Of a stretch of DNA of 64,000 bases, positions 26,323-34,456 are shown in pieces. The DNA lies in NCBI RefSeq assembly GCF_035974275.1, contig NZ_CP142422.1, forward strand, positions 2,170,001 to 2,234,000. Reading direction: 5' to 3'. The notes under the pieces were generated by a model. That model saw nothing but the letters and a program-made list of their open reading frames with translations, was not told the origin of the DNA and did no database searches. The first letter of the stretch is position 1. Each line of letters begins with the position of its first letter. The position numbers and the translations under genes were made by a program. Source of the stretch: Chryseobacterium sp. MYb264. GTDB lineage: Bacteria; Bacteroidota; Bacteroidia; Flavobacteriales; Weeksellaceae.

Positions 26323-26403
26323 ATTCATCAGGTTTCACCCGACGCTACTGATATTTAACCCCCTTCGGGGTTTATTAAGGTCAATTCAAAAAGAAAACGG
26401 TAT
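26323..26403 (+). repeat. dispersed intergenic repeat, copy A
   Basis: About 80 bp shared with 36150-36228, including CGCTACTGATATT, AACCCC, TTCGGG and the block AATTCAAAAAGAAAACGGTA. An AACCCC/GGGGTT hairpin lies inside. It is noncoding, in the 374-bp gap 26169-26542 that otherwise shows nothing except a -7 box at the end. Confidence 0.7.
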
Positions 26404-26530
26404 TACATCATTTATTCCAATTTTAATTATGAATCTGCTGGTCTTACATTTAAACGGTATTTACAGTATTTGTTGTTCTTTTTACCATTAATTAACACGG
26501 TCTCCTCTTCTTTTCTTCAGGATATATTGC

Positions 26531-26538
26531 TACATTTG
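26531..26538 (+). promoter_or_regulatory. -7 box placed directly before the Nudix start codon
   Basis: TACATTTG ends only 4 bases before the ATG at 26543, so transcription would begin at or next to the start codon and the mRNA would be leaderless or nearly so. No clear -33 element is visible. Confidence 0.4.
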
Positions 26539-26542
26539 AAGT

Positions 26543-27169
26543 ATGAGTTTTGGAAAAGATTTATTAAGAAAAATAAAAACCGCAACATTACCCGGTACAG
26601 ACGCTCATGGGGTATTTTCTCCTCCTTACCGTCCTGTTTTTACCTATGAAGAAGTTTTAACCAAAAACCCGAAATTTGCAGCCGTGAACATTGTGCTGTA
26701 TCTGAAGAACGACGAATGGCATTTTCCTTTAATTCAGAGAACGATCAACGAGCATGACAGACACAGCGGGCAGATTTCTCTGCCTGGGGGCAAACGGGAA
26801 GAAATGGATCAGGATTTTGCACAGACCGCAGTTCGTGAAACGTCTGAAGAAATAGGTATTGAGAAACATTATATAAAAATTATCCGCGAAATGTCTCCTA
26901 TTTACATTCCGCCCAGTAATTTTTACGTTTATCCCTATATTTCATATACGAAAAAAAATCCTGAATTTATCCTGCAGCAAACTGAAGCAGTAGAAGTCAT
27001 AGAGTTTCCTATCACTTCCTTTTTAGGGCTTCCTGACCAACCGGAAATTATGGCATTGCCAAGTGCCGGAGGGAAAGAAGTTCCCGTGATCAATTTTAAC
27101 GGATACATCATTTGGGGGGCTACAGCAATGATATTGAGCGAATTCAGTCAGTTATTGAAAAAAATGTAA
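26543..27169 (+). CDS. NUDIX hydrolase, CoA pyrophosphatase (NudL) type
   Basis: A 208-residue Nudix hydrolase, most like NudL/YeaB proteins that split CoA and derivatives into phosphopantetheine and 3',5'-ADP. The motif runs from SLPGGKREE (79-87) to RETSEEIGI (98-106). The upstream QRTINEHDRHSGQISLPGGK segment matches the UPF0035-type signature of CoA pyrophosphatases. It is followed 27 bp later by an acyltransferase gene. Confidence 0.88.
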   Translation: MSFGKDLLRKIKTATLPGTDAHGVFSPPYRPVFTYEEVLTKNPKFAAVNIVLYLKNDEWHFPLIQRTINEHDRHSGQISLPGGKREEMDQDFAQTAVRETSEEIGIEKHYIKIIREMSPIYIPPSNFYVYPYISYTKKNPEFILQQTEAVEVIEFPITSFLGLPDQPEIMALPSAGGKEVPVINFNGYIIWGATAMILSEFSQLLKKM

Positions 27170-27196
27170 CTTTGCATTACCGTGTTTAATTAAGAG

Positions 27197-28003
27197 ATGG
27201 CGAAGAAAAATATTTTCACCGACGCGTTCGGAACTCCTTATTTTCTAAAAAGGTTTATCATTTTTATTTTAGGTCTTGTATCCTATAGAAGATTCAATGG
27301 CTTTAATAAATTAAAAATTACAGGAACTGAGCACCTTGTGGATCTACCGGATTCCAATGTGCTGTTTGTAGCCAACCATCAGACTTATTTTGCAGATGTT
27401 GCGGCCATGTATCACGCTTTCTGCTCTGTAAACAACGGATATTTAAATACAATAAAAAACCCGATCTATCTGCTAAACCCCAAGATCGATTTTTACTACG
27501 TCGCAGCCGAAGAAACCATGAACAAAGGAATTCTTCCAAAAATTTTTAAAATTGCGGGTGCGGTAACGGTAAAAAGAACCTGGAGAGCTGAGGGCAAAAA
27601 TGTCAACAGAATGGTAGATATGAGCGAGGTAGACAATATTATGAAAGCCTTAGACAATGGCTGGGTAGCAACTTTCCCTCAAGGAACTACTTCTGCTTTT
27701 GCCCAGGGAAGAAGAGGAACGGCCAAACTGGTAAAAAACCAACGTCCTATCGTGATCCCGATTAAGATCAACGGGTTCCGAAGAGCGTTCGATAAAAAAG
27801 GGCTCCGCGTAAAGGTTACAGGCGTAAAACCGACCATGGAGTTTAAAGCCCCTCTGGAAATCGATTACGACAACGAAAATGCTCAGGAGATCTTATATAA
27901 AATTATGACCGCCATTGAGCAGACGGAAGATTTCAACGTATTACACAATTATGATGAAGAACTTAAAGCTAAAAAATTAGAACAAAAGAATTCAGATAAT
28001 TAA
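27197..28003 (+). CDS. 1-acyl-sn-glycerol-3-phosphate acyltransferase (PlsC-like)
   Basis: A 268-residue membrane-associated acyltransferase of the PlsC/LPLAT family, likely making phosphatidic acid or acylating another lipid. The catalytic region is VANHQTYFAD (His61, Asp67), which has five rather than the usual four residues between His and Asp. The second motif reads FPQGTTSAFAQGRRG instead of FPEGTRS. A hydrophobic N-terminal stretch (about 18-30) may anchor it. A TAACTTTG -7 box at 27167-27174 gives it a likely own promoter. Confidence 0.85.
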   Translation: MAKKNIFTDAFGTPYFLKRFIIFILGLVSYRRFNGFNKLKITGTEHLVDLPDSNVLFVANHQTYFADVAAMYHAFCSVNNGYLNTIKNPIYLLNPKIDFYYVAAEETMNKGILPKIFKIAGAVTVKRTWRAEGKNVNRMVDMSEVDNIMKALDNGWVATFPQGTTSAFAQGRRGTAKLVKNQRPIVIPIKINGFRRAFDKKGLRVKVTGVKPTMEFKAPLEIDYDNENAQEILYKIMTAIEQTEDFNVLHNYDEELKAKKLEQKNSDN

Positions 28004-28018
28004 AGTTGATAAAAAATT

Positions 28019-28456
28019 ATGAACAGAATAATAGGGATCTTATTCGCAATCATAGTGTTAGTTTCATGTAACAGCCAAAAAGTCTACTCCGATTTTGATA
28101 TAAGTTATTCTAAAAGCGGAGGCTATGCTCCTGTTTATGAAAATATGCTCATAAAGGATACTAAAGTACATTACTCTTTTGAGGGACAGGGAAAAAAATA
28201 CAAACAGGATTTTAAATTAACACCTGAGGAATTAAAAAAACTGGAATATGTTCTTTCTCAAAACAACTTTAGAAGAATACAGGAAGATCACAAAAAGATC
28301 TATGACAATGTAGCTACTTCTGTTAATATAAAAAAAGGACCGAATGAAGGCAGTAAATCTGATGCAAGCGCTATCATGCCCAATTATGAGACCAATTGGA
28401 AAAATATCATGAATGCCTTTCAGGAGATTATTAATAATAATGTTAAAAAACAGTAA
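28019..28456 (+). CDS. small lipoprotein of unknown function
   Basis: A 145-residue lipoprotein with lipobox VLVSC (Cys17). The mature domain has ISYSKSGGYAPVYENMLIKD and YSFEGQGKKYKQDFKLTPEE; the family is not recognised. It lies 15 bp after the acyltransferase gene and 6 bp before mpl, so all three are probably one operon. Envelope location and the mpl neighbour hint at a cell-envelope role without proving one. Confidence 0.65.
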   Translation: MNRIIGILFAIIVLVSCNSQKVYSDFDISYSKSGGYAPVYENMLIKDTKVHYSFEGQGKKYKQDFKLTPEELKKLEYVLSQNNFRRIQEDHKKIYDNVATSVNIKKGPNEGSKSDASAIMPNYETNWKNIMNAFQEIINNNVKKQ

Positions 28457-28462
28457 ATACAA

Positions 28463-29800
28463 TTGAAAACCCATTTCATTGCGATTGGCGGAAGCGCCAT
28501 GCATAATCTTGCTATTGCGTTAAAGGAAAAAGGATATCAGGTTACCGGTTCGGATGATGCTATTTTCGAGCCCTCAAAATCCAGATTGGAACAGAAAGGA
28601 ATTTTACCCGGGGAGCTGGGTTGGTTTCCGGAAAAAATCACCTCGGATATCGATGCGGTTATTCTCGGCATGCACGCTCATCAGGACAACCCCGAACTGG
28701 CAAAAGCAAAAGAACTGGGCTTGAAAATATATTCGTATCCTGAATTTTTATTCGAACAGTCAAAAAATAAAACAAGAGTGGTTATCGCAGGCTCTCATGG
28801 TAAAACCACCATCACTTCCATGATTCTTCATGTTCTGAATTTCCATGAGAAAGAGGTCGATTTCATGGTTGGAGCACAGTTGGAAGGTTTCGACTGTATG
28901 GTGAAACTCACTCAGGATAACGATTTCATGGTATTGGAAGGTGATGAATATCTTTCCTCTCCTATCGATCTTCGTTCAAAATTTTTATTATATCAGCCAA
29001 ACATTGCCTTATTAAGCGGGATTGCCTGGGATCACATTAATGTTTTCAAAACCTTTGATGATTATATTGAGCAATTCAGAAAGTTTGTAGCCAGCATTAC
29101 TCCCGGAGGTATTTTAGTATATAATGAAGAAGATCCTGAAGTGGTAAAAGTAGTGGATGCTGCTGAAAATTATTTTAGAAAAATCCCGTATAAAACTCCT
29201 GAATACGAAATCACGAACGGAAAGGTTCATTTAAAAACCGAAATGGGTGATGTTCCGCTTTCTGTTTTTGGAGCCCATAATTTGTTAAATCTTGAAGGGG
29301 CAAGGCATATCTGCCATCATTTAGGCATTATGGATGAAGATTTCTATGAGGCGATCATGAGTTTTAAAGGAGCTTCAAAACGCCTTGAAAAAGTAGAAAG
29401 AGATGATAAAGGAACACTTTATAAAGATTTTGCCCATGCACCAAGTAAAGTGAAGGCCGCGGTAAAAGCATTTAAAGAGCAGTTTAAAAAAGAAACAAAA
29501 TACGGTTTCCTGGAGCTTCATACATACTCAAGTTTAAATCCCGTTTTTCTTGAGCAGTATGACCATGCTATGGATGGTCTGGATGAAGCCATAGTCTTCT
29601 ATTCTGAGGATGCGTTAAAGATCAAAAGAATGGATCCTATTTCACCTGAACTGATCAAAGAAAAATTTAAAAATGAAAATTTAAAAGTGTTCACCAGTGC
29701 TGAAGATCTTCACGCATATTGGAATACACTTGACAAATCTCAGGGAGTTTACTTAATGATGAGTTCCGGAAACTTCGGCGGACTTGATCTTACTAAATAA
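28463..29800 (+). CDS. mpl: UDP-N-acetylmuramate:L-alanyl-gamma-D-glutamyl-meso-DAP ligase (Mpl-type Mur ligase)
   Basis: A 445-residue Mur ligase with the full three-domain layout: an N-terminal Rossmann-like domain (FIAIGGSAMHNLAIAL), the ATP-binding motif VIAGSHGKTTITSMI (about residues 107-121), central VLEGDEYLSSPIDLRSKF and a C-terminal domain starting FAHAPSKVKA. Length and motifs fit Mpl, which reattaches the recycled tripeptide to UDP-MurNAc; MurC is the alternative. The start codon is TTG at 28463, 6 bp after the previous gene. A bidirectional terminator follows. Confidence 0.9.
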   Translation: MKTHFIAIGGSAMHNLAIALKEKGYQVTGSDDAIFEPSKSRLEQKGILPGELGWFPEKITSDIDAVILGMHAHQDNPELAKAKELGLKIYSYPEFLFEQSKNKTRVVIAGSHGKTTITSMILHVLNFHEKEVDFMVGAQLEGFDCMVKLTQDNDFMVLEGDEYLSSPIDLRSKFLLYQPNIALLSGIAWDHINVFKTFDDYIEQFRKFVASITPGGILVYNEEDPEVVKVVDAAENYFRKIPYKTPEYEITNGKVHLKTEMGDVPLSVFGAHNLLNLEGARHICHHLGIMDEDFYEAIMSFKGASKRLEKVERDDKGTLYKDFAHAPSKVKAAVKAFKEQFKKETKYGFLELHTYSSLNPVFLEQYDHAMDGLDEAIVFYSEDALKIKRMDPISPELIKEKFKNENLKVFTSAEDLHAYWNTLDKSQGVYLMMSSGNFGGLDLTK

Positions 29801-29818
29801 TTTCCTTTATAAGAAGAT

Positions 29819-29849
29819 AAAACTCCTTTCAACACTGAAAGGAGTTTTT
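29819..29849. terminator. bidirectional terminator
   Basis: A 13-bp perfect stem AAAACTCCTTTCA/TGAAAGGAGTTTT with an ACAC loop, T-rich on both strands, between convergent mpl and the 76-residue gene. Confidence 0.92.
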
Positions 29850-29862
29850 ATTTTGTTATTAT

Positions 29863-30093
29863 TTATTCGCTGGTTAAATCTTGATGGAAGGAAGTTTTTT
29901 TACGGTCGTCCGGATTAAGTTGAGTTGCGTCATCGGAAGTTATTTCGTCCCAATTTTGTCGGTTTTGAGTCTCCAAAGTTTTTTCAAGTCCCTGCGGATC
30001 TGATAATTTCTGGTAAATACTTTCCAGTGTCTCCGCCGATGCTTCTTCTTTTACACTTTCATCGATAAGATGTTCATTTTTGTCTGGTATCAT
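29863..30093 (-). CDS. small acidic hypothetical protein
   Basis: A 76-residue soluble protein rich in Glu, Asp, Ser, Thr and Gln, with no signal peptide or membrane segment and probably partly disordered. The family is not recognised. It lies alone between the mpl terminator and an aldo/keto reductase; the adjacent terminator on its downstream side supports it as a real gene. Confidence 0.6.
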   Translation of the reverse strand: MIPDKNEHLIDESVKEEASAETLESIYQKLSDPQGLEKTLETQNRQNWDEITSDDATQLNPDDRKKTSFHQDLTSE

Positions 30094-30171
30094 AACTTTA
30101 ATTTTTTGGGGGTTGGTTTCCTTAAAGTTAAGATTTATTTTTTAAATCATTTTTCATCCAGAATACATTCA

Positions 30172-30200
30172 CAAAAAAAAGAAGCATTTTTTTTGCTCCT
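30172..30200 (-). terminator. terminator after the aldo/keto reductase
   Basis: On the minus strand a 6-bp stem (30180-30185 with 30195-30200) is followed by eight T. Confidence 0.5.
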
Positions 30201-30281
30201 TTTGTATTAAATTCTCAACAAATTAATTGATACAATTAAATTAATAAAGATTCAATTAATTCAAATCGGATAGGATCTCCA

Positions 30282-31157
30282 TTAAATATCTGCTACGGAA
30301 TTTAACATTTTTTCTTCCCAAGACGGATCTTTCGGATCGAAAAACAGTCTTTTTCCGGTGTCTAAAGAACGGACGACATTCATTTCATCTTCAGATAACT
30401 CAAAGTCAAAAACGTTGAAATTTTCTTCAATTCTTGACGGCGTCACCGATTTAGGAATCACGCAGAAGCCTTCCTGCAAATGCCATCTCAAAATAACCTG
30501 AGCCACCGTTTTACCATATTTTTCAGCAATCATTTTTAAATCTGAATTTTCCAGTAAACCTGCATTACCGTTTCCAAGAGGACTCCATGGCTGCGTAACG
30601 ATATTATTTTCTCTGTCGTAAACCTGAAGTTCCTTTTGCTGGAAAATCGGGTGCAATTCAATCTGATTGATCACAGGGAGAATTGTTGAATTCGCTTTTA
30701 ATTCCTCCATTTTTTCTACTGTGAAATTACAGACACCAATCGCTTTAATTTTTCCTTCACTATATAATTCTTCCATGGCTTTCCAGGCACCTGTAAAATC
30801 AGAATAGGGCCAGTGAATAAGGTACATATCCAAATAATCCAGCTGCAATCTATCCAGTGTTCTCTGAAAAGCAGATTTCGCCTTATCATATGTCGTATCC
30901 TGAACCCAAAGCTTTGAAGTTACAAATAACTCTTCTCTGTTTATTCCACTGTTTTTTATGGCATTTCCCACTGCCGTTTCATTTTGATAAATCGAAGCCG
31001 TATCTATCATTCTGTATCCCGTTTCAATCGCTTTAATCACTGCATTTTCGCACTCCTTCAGATCTTCCATCTGCCAAACCCCAAAACCTAATGCAGGAAT
31101 ATCAACACCATTATTTAAAGTAATTACAGGCTGTCCTGCGTATTTTTTTTGTTGCAT
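30282..31157 (-). CDS. aldo/keto reductase
   Basis: A 291-residue NADPH-dependent aldo/keto reductase close to 2,5-diketo-D-gluconate reductases. The catalytic tetrad is visible: Asp in GYRMIDTA, Tyr in IYQNE, Lys in FVTSKLW and His in LIHWP. Cofactor-binding segments VIPKSVTPSRIEEN and WSPLG are present. I use the ATG at 31155-31157 (MQQKKYAGQPVITLNNG); an open frame continues upstream to 31334 but its extra 59 residues do not fit the family. Confidence 0.9.
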   Translation of the reverse strand: MQQKKYAGQPVITLNNGVDIPALGFGVWQMEDLKECENAVIKAIETGYRMIDTASIYQNETAVGNAIKNSGINREELFVTSKLWVQDTTYDKAKSAFQRTLDRLQLDYLDMYLIHWPYSDFTGAWKAMEELYSEGKIKAIGVCNFTVEKMEELKANSTILPVINQIELHPIFQQKELQVYDRENNIVTQPWSPLGNGNAGLLENSDLKMIAEKYGKTVAQVILRWHLQEGFCVIPKSVTPSRIEENFNVFDFELSEDEMNVVRSLDTGKRLFFDPKDPSWEEKMLNSVADI

Positions 31158-31614
31158 ACTATTTTGTTTAATTTTTAAAATGAATATAGAACAAATTTCC
31201 GATAAAATTTTGAAATTTCCTGTTACCATTTTTACAGAAGAGGCTGAATAAAAAAAAAGCCTGTTAAAACTTCCATAGCTTTCTATAAGACGAAGATGTG
31301 TACCGAAAAGTACAGCGTCATTTCGTGAACTCATAACAATCCGGAGACTATTTAAGCTGCCTCATAAGATTATCAGATTTTAAGAAATATGCCCCTGTTA
31401 AAAGAGTTTTTGTGACTACGCTTTTAATAAGAAAAAAAACTCATCTTTGAAAAAATGGGGAAAAATTTACTTTAATACGACGAATTAAAAAAAAGAAAAC
31501 AAATTAATTTTTATCATTTTTGATGTAAAAGGGCCCTACCTTGCATTAGATAGAATTGCGTTGCCGGGTTTCGAAAGCCGTACAAAAAATTCTCTTGAAA
31601 CACCGAATTCTGCG
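31158..31614. other. AT-rich intergenic region
   Basis: About 450 bases with the upstream region of the aldo/keto reductase. I see no gene, repeat or clear terminator. A short open frame at 31536-31721 overlaps the next gene in another frame and looks fortuitous. Confidence 0.3.
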
Positions 31615-31941
31615 TCATAAATATCTCCTGAAGCTCCAAAATTTTCTTTCTGTAAGGTAAGTGAGATCAGACTCGTTTTCATAAGCTTCTCTTTCAAAAG
31701 AAATTCTCCTGTAGGCAGCATATGAATTCTTTAATTTGATAAGCCAGTAGTAGTATTCAATGCTGTAAAAGATATAGAAGAAAATAATAAACATCTCCAG
31801 CTGTTGTCTCAAATGGATTTTTTCGTGATTGATTAAAACATTATTTTCCTTATCTTCGGGTTTTCTTATGAAGATAAAGGGGAAAAGAGCAATGCCGTTA
31901 ATTTTTAATTTTTTTAAAGGCTTTTGGCATACAATTATCAT
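31615..31941 (-). CDS. HExxH-containing small membrane-associated protein
   Basis: A 108-residue protein with INHEKIHLRQQ (a HExxH zinc motif at about residues 39-43), a hydrophobic aromatic stretch (about 49-67, IIFFYIFYSIEYYYWLIKL) and ISFEREAYENE, where Glu could be a third ligand in gluzincin fashion. It looks like the minimal core of M56/M48-type membrane peptidases and may be a peptidase remnant or a compact metal-binding protein. It is divergent from the DUF5522 gene at 31983. Confidence 0.65.
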   Translation of the reverse strand: MIIVCQKPLKKLKINGIALFPFIFIRKPEDKENNVLINHEKIHLRQQLEMFIIFFYIFYSIEYYYWLIKLKNSYAAYRRISFEREAYENESDLTYLTERKFWSFRRYL

Positions 31942-31979
31942 AATAACAAATATAAAGTTTTTTTCACTTAGAGATTTAA

Positions 31980-32165
<186 letters not shown>

Positions 32166-32166
32166 A

Positions 32167-32694
32167 ATGAAAAAATATATTTTTATTTTGTTAGCAGCGG
32201 CTACTTTAGGGCTAACCTCCTGTAGTCCTTTCAATGTGCGTTCTGATTATGCTGATACGGCCAATTTTACAACCTATAAAACGTATAAGCTGAGAATTGA
32301 TGATTTGAAACTGAATGATATTGATAAAGACAGAGTTCTGAATGAATTATCTAGACAACTTCAGAGCAAAGGTCTTCAGTCCGGAGAAAATCCTGATCTG
32401 ATTGTCAATGTAAAAGCCAACCACAAAAAAATAACAGATATCAACAGCAGCTCGCCATACGGCATGTGGGGCTGGGGAGGTCCTTTCGGCTGGGGAGTAG
32501 GAATGAACAGAACGTGGACAAGCAATTATAATGAAGGTGCATTAATTGTGGATTTAGTGGATGCAAAAACAAACAAACTGGTTTGGCAGGGCATCGGAAG
32601 CGGAGTTTCTGTAGACTCACCTAAAGCCAAACAGAGACAGATTCCTGAGATTATGGCTGAAATTATGAAAAATTATCCTCCTCAGAGAAAGTAA
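32167..32694 (+). CDS. DUF4136 domain-containing lipoprotein
   Basis: A 175-residue lipoprotein with lipobox LTSC (Cys19) and a DUF4136 domain: ADTANFTTYKTYKL, then a Gly/Trp-rich loop (PYGMWGWGGPFGWGVGMN) and LIVDLVDAKTNKLVWQGIGSG. It is probably at the outer membrane; the role is unknown. I chose the ATG at 32167 because it begins the signal peptide and sits one base after the DUF5522 stop; a longer frame from 32089 overlaps that gene. Confidence 0.88.
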   Translation: MKKYIFILLAAATLGLTSCSPFNVRSDYADTANFTTYKTYKLRIDDLKLNDIDKDRVLNELSRQLQSKGLQSGENPDLIVNVKANHKKITDINSSSPYGMWGWGGPFGWGVGMNRTWTSNYNEGALIVDLVDAKTNKLVWQGIGSGVSVDSPKAKQRQIPEIMAEIMKNYPPQRK

Positions 32695-32722
32695 AAATTT
32701 AGATCAATCAAATATAGTAAGA

Positions 32723-32751
32723 GCCTGTTTTAAAATGTAAACAGGCTTTTT
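32723..32751 (+). terminator. terminator after the DUF4136 gene
   Basis: An 8-bp stem GCCTGTTT/AAACAGGC (32723-32730 with 32739-32746) with a TTTTT tail. Confidence 0.85.
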
Positions 32752-33318
32752 CGATGTTTTATCCAAATCTACAGATCAAATCCAAAATTTGAGGATTTGG
32801 CAAAGAGTGCAGATCGTTTGACAATTAAAATAGGAGTTTGATTTTTATTTCCCGCGGATTTCACAGATAATACTGTTGATTTAGTTTCAGTAATTTAATA
32901 GGGCATTCCGGTCATCATCTTGTCAAAGCGATCTGTGGGAAATAAAATATTCGTGCATTCGTGGCGATAATATGCAGCCCTCAATTTTATCTTTGATAAA
33001 ATCCTTGCGCCTTAAAAACATAGAGCATTAAAAGGTTCTTTGCGGCTTTGCGAAAATCCAACAAAGACAGCACGAAGTCTTTTTATAATTGATCGCTTTA
33101 AGGCTCACCAAGCTTTTCCATTTATAGAAAAACGCAACTTTTACGCAATAAAAAATCAGCAACAGGATCTGTGAAAATTTTTGTATTCTACGGGAAACCA
33201 TATATTTTAAATCCTGAAATTTCTTCCTAACTTTTGTAAATGATCCAAACATACGAAGGCTGCCTCAACTCACGTTGGGCAGCCCTCTCTCTCAGTTAAA
33301 ATATAAAAAACCCCTTTT
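32752..33318. other. long noncoding stretch
   Basis: About 570 bases with no convincing gene. Phrases such as CGCGGATTTCACAGATAA (from about 32852) and TTCTTTGCGGCTTTGCGAAA (from about 33037) resemble noncoding sequences dispersed in Chryseobacterium genomes; this is from memory. A minus-strand open frame at 33028-33252 lacks protein-like composition. Confidence 0.35.
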
Positions 33319-34131
33319 TTATTGTTTTATGGTTTTCAACGATGATATTTTTCCGTTTCTGTACTTTAAGGTTATCCAATAGATCCCTTTTTTTAAGGAA
33401 TCCAAATTTACAATACTTACTGGTTTTTCAATTGTTCGCACTACTCTTCCGACAGCATCAGCAATGATGATTTTTTCCAGATCTTTCAATTCTGAAATAT
33501 AGATTTCATTTTTGAAAGGGTTTGGATATACCTTTACTCGCCCTGGGCTGCCGGGTTCGGATGTTGCCAAATTGGGAATAGCTTCCCATGATGCATCATC
33601 CCAGTAATATCCGGCAAAGGTAGATCCATCGTTCCGAATGGCAAGTCTTGCATTGGCGGGGACGGTTGTCGGAACGGTTAACGTTCTTTCTGACGTCACA
33701 TCATAGGTACTGTTTGTTATCGGAACCTGTTGTAAAACAACAAATGTAGAAGCATCCGTTAAATCTGTAATATATCCGAAATCGAGTGCTCCCCCACCGG
33801 AATTTGCCTTGGCTTTAAATCTGAATTGATGTGTTCCAGCATTGATTGTAGTGAGTTGAGGAAAAATAACAATGGATACTTTTCCGTTTCCGTAGCCAAA
33901 CTGATAGATCTGGCTGCTTCCTGAAGCCGGCTGTGAGTTTGAAATAATCTGGCTGGCCCCGTTAAGAGCAATTCTATCCCAACAGGTGGGCACTATACTT
34001 TCCGGAGCCGTATAGGAATCAAAATTTTCGTAAAAAACATCAACGGCCGTGCATTGTGCTTTCACCACGGTGGTTGACATCATTAGTCCTAAAATAGACA
34101 AAATTCCAGCAGAAAATAAATTTTTAATCAT
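33319..34131 (-). CDS. secreted protein with T9SS type A sorting domain
   Basis: A 270-residue protein: signal peptide about 1-25 (ending VVKAQ), a beta-rich jelly-roll-like domain (YENFDSYTAPESIVPTCWDR, SGSSQIYQFGYGNGKVS, YYWDDASWEAIP), and a C-terminal Por-type sorting domain starting VKVYPNPFKNEIYI. T9SS would carry it across the outer membrane. The start is the ATG at 34129-34131, which begins the signal peptide; the frame stays open to 34377. The ligand or substrate is unknown. Confidence 0.85.
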   Translation of the reverse strand: MIKNLFSAGILSILGLMMSTTVVKAQCTAVDVFYENFDSYTAPESIVPTCWDRIALNGASQIISNSQPASGSSQIYQFGYGNGKVSIVIFPQLTTINAGTHQFRFKAKANSGGGALDFGYITDLTDASTFVVLQQVPITNSTYDVTSERTLTVPTTVPANARLAIRNDGSTFAGYYWDDASWEAIPNLATSEPGSPGRVKVYPNPFKNEIYISELKDLEKIIIADAVGRVVRTIEKPVSIVNLDSLKKGIYWITLKYRNGKISSLKTIKQ

Positions 34132-34456
34132 TCTAAATAAAAATAATATAACGAAAGTAATTATTTTTGACTTATAATACTTTAAAAAGTGTATGATTTT
34201 TATCAATACAATACCATCATTAGCAGATCCATAAGCGTTGATCTGCTGTAAGACAAAATTCGGTACTGTTTCCGAATTCAAAACCTCTGATTTACCATTA
34301 ACCCAGACGGTACATTGAAAAAATTCTCCTGAGATATTCTTTTCAAAGGACGGATTTTCGAAAGCAAACTTTAACAATTCACTACATTAAGATTTAATAA
34401 AAATTATATATTTTTATTCATAAAATAGTAGTAATCTTACACGAAATTAAATTAAT
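34132..34456. other. divergent promoter region with an upstream-open frame
   Basis: The gap between two divergent T9SS-cargo genes. On the minus strand the reading frame of the left gene stays open for 82 codons upstream of its signal peptide (to 34377); that stretch has no recognisable domain and is probably noncoding or a remnant. No clear TANNTTTG box was found on either strand. Confidence 0.3.

Noticed and set aside
31158..31334. 59-residue N-terminal extension of the aldo/keto reductase
   Set aside because: Hydrophobic sequence unlike the family, and a normal start MQQKKYAGQ exists at 31157.
33028..33252. 74-codon minus-strand open frame
   Set aside because: Composition is not protein-like and it lies in a stretch resembling dispersed noncoding sequence.
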